64,000 nucleotides of DNA, taken from the NCBI GenBank assembly GCA_017429525.1, contig JAFROT010000010.1, forward strand, positions 62,001-126,000, given 5' to 3'. Every line of letters begins with the position of its first letter. Position 1 is the first letter of the stretch. Source of the stretch: Bacteroidaceae bacterium (lineage in GTDB: Bacteria > Bacteroidota > Bacteroidia > Bacteroidales > Bacteroidaceae). The position numbers and the translations under genes were made by a program. This document shows, piece after piece, positions 60,201-64,000 of this stretch. Below the pieces are notes generated by a model. That model saw nothing but the letters and a program-made list of their open reading frames with translations. It did no database searches and was not told where the DNA came from.

Positions 60201-60612
60201 CGTAGACGTCGAAGTTGCCGCCATCGGTGCCGCACTTGACGGCATCAAACTCGATGGTTGTGGGCTTAAAGGTATGGCCGGCGGTGGGCGTCACAGTGAA
60301 GGTGACACTATGGCCTGCCGTCTTCTGCGTGACGCGCGTCTTGGGCGTCAGCTGGGTAAAGACGGGATCGTAAGTGACTGCGGTATAACCGGCATCGGCA
60401 TTGCTGCCAGCCATGGTGGCGGTGGCACTGAGGTTAGCAGCGAGGGAGAACGAGGGCGTAAGGTAGTCAGAAGCCCACGTAGTAAGCGTCGTCGCGCCGA
60501 GGTTGTCCTTGTTGTCCATTACCCATTTGACATCAACGTGATCGGCAAAAAGGTTGAAGGGTTGCGACAAGATCGCTACAAAAAAAACGAAACGTAGATA
60601 TAGTCTATTCAT
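57268..60612 (-). CDS. Rhamnogalacturonan lyase, PL11, with extra N-terminal modules
   Basis: 1114 residues with a signal peptide (LYLRFVFFVAILSQPFNLFA). A beta-rich N-terminal region (residues 25-310) precedes the PL11 eight-bladed propeller (about 310-930): RGEAKPLNRGLMAVKVSGGV, DASFCDMDGDGEYDIVLKWA, GEFMVKTAPGAIDGEG, HPxY-like HYGSGALKPDGTTLY. The C-terminal tail SYDLSGRRVAHPRKGQVYVV looks like a type IX signal. Cleaves the rhamnogalacturonan I backbone. Cotranscribed with GH51. Confidence 0.93.
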   Translation of the reverse strand: MNRLYLRFVFFVAILSQPFNLFADHVDVKWVMDNKDNLGATTLTTWASDYLTPSFSLAANLSATATMAGSNADAGYTAVTYDPVFTQLTPKTRVTQKTAGHSVTFTVTPTAGHTFKPTTIEFDAVKCGTDGGNFDVYVKNGTAAESALQTAVVPLRNKVASGNPNAFSHHTYQLADVLVQSGKAFQLTLYVYNFNGQNNENPKSIAFRNVVVSGETDEPIWDASHYFTSATCSAGNLLDVIASLRNGGAATWPTKLYGDPTDFSVTAADGYSATITYNNKVVTLTALKDGKAVFTVTVRFVVSYIQPRGEAKPLNRGLMAVKVSGGVLVSWRLRAADNPQDIRFRLYRGTTLITKTPVCGKSNYLDTGGTATSVYTLEAVDGQGNIIDRQEGVKAWSNQTQYITLQGGAPTDPTSAGATYTPNDASFCDMDGDGEYDIVLKWAPSNEKDAAGSGTTSPAFYACYKMDGTRLWMLHTGANMFNSAHTTPFIAWDLDGDGYGEFMVKTAPGAIDGEGNYVLLGNDDPNENLKGGRGKQDHGSEYISVFDGMTGAELQTIPYHTAYGDESTSFWGDSNQNRAERYLAAIAWLDGEQGNPSAIFARGYYNGCKIGAYDWDGSNLTLRWLHRGESASKGTVTYANGTVKNLTKTVYAEGCHWICVGDVTGDGCQEIHYGSGALKPDGTTLYRTGLGHGDAMHLSDFVPSRPGQELFMVHEEKPYGMDLRDAATGELLLHKTAGDDTGRGIMAHFNPEAENAYWQFSADAGLYDTAGNTIASNISHGGGAGLSFRVYWNDDLADDFYGKNVLEYWNPTQNAFWRLQINGGNYVIGNYNNSSKQNPCVSGDLLGDWREEIVTWNQSGANYRLIINATSYPTDYGMPHLMDDPSYRAQLISQNVVYNQPPHLSYDLRSRYTIERTVPESGCDLLYTSYPVSLPEGVTAYSIAGVNAAADTVRLTKLAAGAVIPAGASVLYKAAAGAHVKFVPTTRAAASVSTTYLKGCAVDSVLTSNEETFEYFYEFRVDEQSGVQGFFKVDAGHRQPAATPWLCVKGTAANPPLDQYYLSKADVPTAIQTVNGQSLNSKSSNRKSYDLSGRRVAHPRKGQVYVVDGEKIAY

Positions 60613-60757
60613 TTTTCAAAAGGATTGATAGCAGATAATCTTTATGTTTCACTGTTTATTGTCCTCTTCGTTGAACCGAAGGGATGATCTCAGCGATGAG
60701 GATGCGTCCTCAGGCTTCCGTTAAGGAGTCCCATGGAGGGTCCGTCTGGGAGAGGGG

Positions 60758-61417
60758 CTATTCATAATCATCAAAAATCTCATTGAGGAACTGATTCAGG
60801 GGTGCCATTGTACGGAACATTTGCTCGATGCGATCCTGACTGTCGGGCTCGCTGACGAGTGAATCGGGGATGGGATGCCAGACGGTGTAGAGGCGGGGGC
60901 GGATGTACTCGGGATAAGCGAAATCTTTGGGGAATCCCTTGGGCATCGTCTTAACAGGGTCCTCACCAACGACGGGGAACAGCGCCTTGAAAGCAGGGGC
61001 CTCAACGATATCACGGAAGCGGTCGATATCATCGACAATCGTCTCGCGGACATGCTTCAACAGCGGCGCAGGCGGGCACCACGAGCCGCCGGCTATCAAG
61101 GAATGTCCGGGCTCGAGATGCAGGTAATAACCACCTCGGTAGCTCTTGCGACCATGCGAACAGACGAAAGCTCCGAAATGACGCTTGTAGGGACTCTTAT
61201 CGGCTGAAAACCGCGTGTCGCGTGCAAAACGATAGGTACACGTCCTGGGCGTCTGGTAGGCCACACTCGAATCGAAGGAGGCGATGCGAAGAATCATCTC
61301 CTGAACGTAGTCCTCAAACGACTGGCGTGCAGCCTTGTACTCCGGCTGATGAGCATGGAACCAATCACGATTGTTGTGCTCGTCAATCTGCCGCAAGAAG
61401 TTATAAACATGTTGCAT
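60758..61417 (-). CDS. DUF2461-family protein
   Basis: 219 residues. The start FLRQIDEHNNRDWFHAHQPE matches the DUF2461 family motif, with RDTRFSADKSPYKRHFGAF and GGYYLHLEPGHSLIAGG following. Function unknown, cytoplasmic. Its own -7 box at 61446 has a family E module upstream. Confidence 0.9.
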   Translation of the reverse strand: MQHVYNFLRQIDEHNNRDWFHAHQPEYKAARQSFEDYVQEMILRIASFDSSVAYQTPRTCTYRFARDTRFSADKSPYKRHFGAFVCSHGRKSYRGGYYLHLEPGHSLIAGGSWCPPAPLLKHVRETIVDDIDRFRDIVEAPAFKALFPVVGEDPVKTMPKGFPKDFAYPEYIRPRLYTVWHPIPDSLVSEPDSQDRIEQMFRTMAPLNQFLNEIFDDYE

Positions 61418-61445
61418 AGAGTGTCATTCTTACACGTTTTCGGCA

Positions 61446-61500
61446 CAAAGATAAGAATAAAAACGTTAACGTTGACGAAAACGAATGTTTTTTTTCGCTG
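61446..61500 (-). promoter_or_regulatory. Promoter of the DUF2461 gene with family E-like module
   Basis: The minus strand reads TATCTTTG at 61453-61446, preceded by CGTTTTCGTCAACG and T-rich sequence like that at 1877, 27113 and 27350. Confidence 0.55.
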
Positions 61501-61620
61501 AAAAGAGAAAAAACGTCAGAGAATATCGAAAAACAATTCATAAAGATGCTCACGAAGAAGAAGCTGTGGCGAAAAGGCACGTTTTTCGTGCTTTTCTTTG
61601 GCTGAATCGCAGGGCTTTTG

Positions 61621-61628
61621 TAATTTTG
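61621..61628 (+). promoter_or_regulatory. -7 box for the cation symporter gene
   Basis: TAATTTTG, 36 bases before the ATG at 61665. Confidence 0.55.
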
Positions 61629-61664
61629 CAAGCAGAAACCACACATCCACTCATCCAACCGATC

Positions 61665-62840
61665 ATGAAAACCCTCTCATTAAAGAGAATGCCCTTGCTG
61701 ATGCGCGTCGTGATTGCTATCGCGCTGGGTGTCCTGCTGGGATGCCTCCTGCCCGAATGGCTTGTCGCGGTGTTCACGACGTTCAACAGCGTCTTCTCGT
61801 CGTTCCTCAAATTCTTAATTCCTCTGATTATCGTGGGGCTGGTGATGCCTTCGATAGCTGACATCGGTCGCTCGGCCGGTCGACTGTTGCTAATCACGGT
61901 TTGCATAGCTTACGGCTCTACGGTGTTGTCGGGGTTGTTCTCCTACTGTGTTTCGTCGTCGGTCTTCCCCAGTCTGATACCATCGTCAGACGTGGTAAGG
62001 AGCATCGAGAGTGAATCCACAAGCATCGCGCCCTATTTCACTTTAGCCATTCCTCCGCTCTTGGACGTGATGAGTGCACTCGTGCTGGCCTTCACGGCCG
62101 GTCTGGGCATGGCTTACCTCAGCCTGCCTCGCATGAAAGCATTAGCCGACGAACTGAAAGTGCTGATTGAGAAGACCATCGCCGTGATTGTGATTCCGCT
62201 GCTTCCCCTCTACATCTTCGGTATCTTCTTGGAAATGACACGTACAGGACAAGCCTTGCATATCCTAATGACATTCGCTGCTATCATCGGTGTCATCTTC
62301 GCCATGCATATCGCTTTGCTGCTGATTCAATACTGCATTGCAGGCGCCATCGTCCGTCGCAACCCACTTAGTCTGCTGGCTACGATGCTGCCTGCTTATT
62401 TCACTGCCCTCGGAACCTCGTCGTCGGCGGCCACCATCCCCGTAACAGCCCGACAAGCCAAGCGGATGGACGTCTCGGAGGAGATTGCAGATTTCGCAAT
62501 CCCACTCTGTGCAACCATTCATATGAGTGGCTCGTGCATGAAGATCACCGCTTGTGCCGTCGCCCTCATGCTGATGCAGAACCTGACATTCACCACACCG
62601 ATGTTCATAGGTTTCGTGCTGATGCTGGGCATCATGATGGTTGCCTCTCCAGGCGTTCCTGGCGGAGCTATCATGGCATCGCTAGGCGTGCTGTCATCAA
62701 TGTTAGGCTTCGGCGAGCATGACTGTGCGCTGATGATTGCGCTTTACATCGCCATGGACTCGTTCGGAACGGCCTGCAATGTGACCGGTGACGGAGCCAT
62801 TTCGCTCATCGTGGATAAGTTGCATAAGCAAAAGAAATGA
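61665..62840 (+). CDS. Dicarboxylate/amino acid:cation symporter (DAACS/SLC1 family)
   Basis: 391 residues from the ATG at 61665, chosen because the -7 box at 61621 precedes it; a longer frame to 61485 would cross this promoter. About eight membrane segments and two re-entrant loops: FLIPLIIVGLVMPSIADIGR, serine-rich FTALGTSSSAATIPVTARQA (HP1), and MASPGVPGGAIMASLG-like HP2 (ASPGVPGGAIMASLGVLSSM). Imports dicarboxylates, glutamate or serine/threonine with Na+ or H+; substrate unclear. Confidence 0.93.
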   Translation: MKTLSLKRMPLLMRVVIAIALGVLLGCLLPEWLVAVFTTFNSVFSSFLKFLIPLIIVGLVMPSIADIGRSAGRLLLITVCIAYGSTVLSGLFSYCVSSSVFPSLIPSSDVVRSIESESTSIAPYFTLAIPPLLDVMSALVLAFTAGLGMAYLSLPRMKALADELKVLIEKTIAVIVIPLLPLYIFGIFLEMTRTGQALHILMTFAAIIGVIFAMHIALLLIQYCIAGAIVRRNPLSLLATMLPAYFTALGTSSSAATIPVTARQAKRMDVSEEIADFAIPLCATIHMSGSCMKITACAVALMLMQNLTFTTPMFIGFVLMLGIMMVASPGVPGGAIMASLGVLSSMLGFGEHDCALMIALYIAMDSFGTACNVTGDGAISLIVDKLHKQKK

Positions 62841-62942
62841 CGCCTGCCATTTTTAATTAATGTTAAGGTTTCAGCACTTTTGCATCAACTTTCAAGAAAA
62901 GTTTGTATAATTACGCAGTTTTTCAACTAAAAAGGTTCGATT

Positions 62943-63746
62943 ATGAAGCATTTTACACTGATTGCAACAGCCTTAATGGCTTTATGCTCACCGATTTCCG
63001 CACAAACCGTGCGCGTTAAGTACCTCAGTACAACATCTCAGGCTCTAAACACCGAAATCCTGCTGAATGAAGAACAGCCCGTACAGCTGAGTCGTTTTCT
63101 CTTTGCGGGTTACAACTCCATCTGCTTGCCCCTGACACTCAACGCCGAGCAGTTGCAGAAAGCTGCACCCGACGTACGGGTAGAGCGCCTCACTGGCATG
63201 CGTCAGGAAGGCGATGTACTGAACCTCCTCTTCGTGGATTGTACCGACGAAGGCATTGAAGCAGGCGTGCCCTACCTCATCTTTTCGCCCAAGTCCCAAA
63301 GCCTGCGCGCACGCAACACGACGTCCAATGGCGTGAGTACTCTGCTCCATGACATTACGCTAAGCGACAACGCAGGCAACCGCGTCAACTTCGGCAGCAG
63401 TTGGGAAGCCGTGCAGACAGTCGGACGCTATGGCATACCTGCCAAGCAGGATGTAGAAATCCTGGAAAGCGTACTCGTGCGCACAGATGGTGCCCAGACA
63501 TTCCTGCCCACGCGCTGCGGTTTCACTTGGGAATCTCAAGCTCCAGGTGCCAACACAATTCAAATCAAGCACGTAAAAGCTGCTGATTTCACTCGAGTTG
63601 AGAGTCTGAAGGCCAGCCATGAAATTGTCGACATCTACGATGTCAACGGAGCCCTCATCCGCAAGCAAGTACGTTCCAACGAAGCCATGAAGAGCCTGCC
63701 GCGTGGCGTCTACGTCATCGGCTCTGAAAAAGTTGTCATCAAGTAG
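62943..63746 (+). CDS. Secreted protein with type IX-like C-terminus, function unknown
   Basis: 267 residues with a signal peptide (MKHFTLIATALMALCSPISA). Middle part is beta-rich (FLFAGYNSICLPLTLNAEQL, GVPYLIFSPKSQSLRARN), of the type found in Prevotella secreted proteins. The end IVDIYDVNGALIRKQVRSNE, then LPRGVYVIGSEKVVIK, is a typical sorting tail. I do not recognise the family. Confidence 0.78.
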   Translation: MKHFTLIATALMALCSPISAQTVRVKYLSTTSQALNTEILLNEEQPVQLSRFLFAGYNSICLPLTLNAEQLQKAAPDVRVERLTGMRQEGDVLNLLFVDCTDEGIEAGVPYLIFSPKSQSLRARNTTSNGVSTLLHDITLSDNAGNRVNFGSSWEAVQTVGRYGIPAKQDVEILESVLVRTDGAQTFLPTRCGFTWESQAPGANTIQIKHVKAADFTRVESLKASHEIVDIYDVNGALIRKQVRSNEAMKSLPRGVYVIGSEKVVIK

Positions 63747-63785
63747 CATCAAAAGGTGAATCGTCTTTCATAGACGATAAAAAAA

Positions 63786-63846
63786 GACGAGCGACGAATT
63801 AGGTTTTACCTTCATTATGAAAGTTAAATCTAATTCGTCGCTCGTC
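63786..63846. repeat. Family C hairpin near the window end
   Basis: GACGAGCGACGAATTAG (63786-63802) pairs perfectly with CTAATTCGTCGCTCGTC (63830-63846); loop GTTTTACCTTCATTATGAAA. Between convergent coding regions again. A 7-bp hairpin (ATCGTCT/AGACGAT) precedes it at 63760-63778. Confidence 0.8.
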
Positions 63847-63891
63847 ATTTGTATGTCCAGCTAAAAACGTTCGTCATTCTCACTTCACTTT

Positions 63892-64000
63892 TCATTCCCG
63901 CCTGACATCTATCGCAACACCAGCGCCACGACAGTCTGCGCCCATCGGTGGATTCTCCTTGAGGAGTTCGAGGTGGATGGCTTGAGCCACGGGGAAACGG
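63892..64000 (-). CDS. C-terminal fragment of an unidentified protein at the window edge
   Basis: The minus strand reads AQAIHLELLKENPPMGADCR and ends AIDVRRE with TGA at 63892-63894. Only 35 codons are inside the window. Composition looks like real coding sequence, but I cannot name the family; another frame is also open. Confidence 0.45.
   Translation of the reverse strand, partial: RFPVAQAIHLELLKENPPMGADCRGAGVAIDVRRE

Overview
The window is a stretch of a Bacteroidales chromosome, most likely Prevotellaceae. The evidence is the repeated promoter box TAnnTTTG ahead of many genes, BspA-like, FISUMP, dockerin-like and CotH/collagen secreted proteins, type IX-like C-termini, a Kdo/lipid A cluster and pectin-degrading enzymes. 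Coding DNA is fairly GC-rich, apart from a more AT-rich block of secreted proteins near 19.1-22.3 kb. No tRNA, rRNA or CRISPR array was seen.

Layout. 0-1.9 kb: partial TetR-like regulator, WG-repeat protein and flavodoxin-type oxidoreductase (minus). 2.6-11.4 kb: NtrC-type response regulator, histidine kinase, two paralogous FtsX/MacB-type permeases and their ATPase. A good sigma-54 promoter and paired 16-bp dyads tie the regulator to the permease operon. 11.6-13.6 kb: S4 RNA-binding protein, pth and rplY. 13.9-27.1 kb: a large dockerin-like secreted protein, a four-gene secreted/cell-surface operon and a CotH/collagen lipoprotein. 27.4 kb: L-asparaginase. 28.7-37.7 kb: lipid A/Kdo/core cluster (waaA, acyltransferase, kdsB, two glycosyltransferases, two LTA-synthase-like transferases). 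37.8-44.95 kb: lipoate ligase plus a complete glycine cleavage operon (gcvT, gcvH, gcvPA, gcvPB, lpd). 45-46 kb: gene-less, repeat-rich island. 46-53 kb: type I restriction-modification operon with a four-helix-bundle gene inside it. 53.6-64 kb: EamA transporter, GH51 arabinofuranosidase and PL11 lyase operon, DUF2461 protein, dicarboxylate/cation symporter, secreted protein, and a gene fragment at the edge.

The unusual feature is a set of interspersed palindromic repeat families that sit between genes and also inside genes, in frame. Family A (GC-rich arms, CCCCTCCCGTCAGGGAGGGG type) interrupts the histidine kinase, both permeases and the EamA transporter, and supplies the start of the S4 protein and the tail of Pth. 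Family B (AT-rich arms, GAAAATAAGAAAT type) interrupts gcvPB twice and lpd once, always in the same frame, and also flanks a decayed four-helix-bundle (23S-IVP/S23-like) gene in the same operon. Family C (ATGACGA heptamers) forms hairpins between convergent genes. Family D (9-bp TCTAGA-centred units) lies in hsdR and beside the second four-helix-bundle gene. Family E is a TTTTCGTT-rich module directly upstream of TAnnTTTG boxes. These resemble Rickettsia palindromic elements and 23S rRNA intervening sequences. The link between the four-helix-bundle genes and the in-frame palindromes is the best candidate here for an undescribed system.
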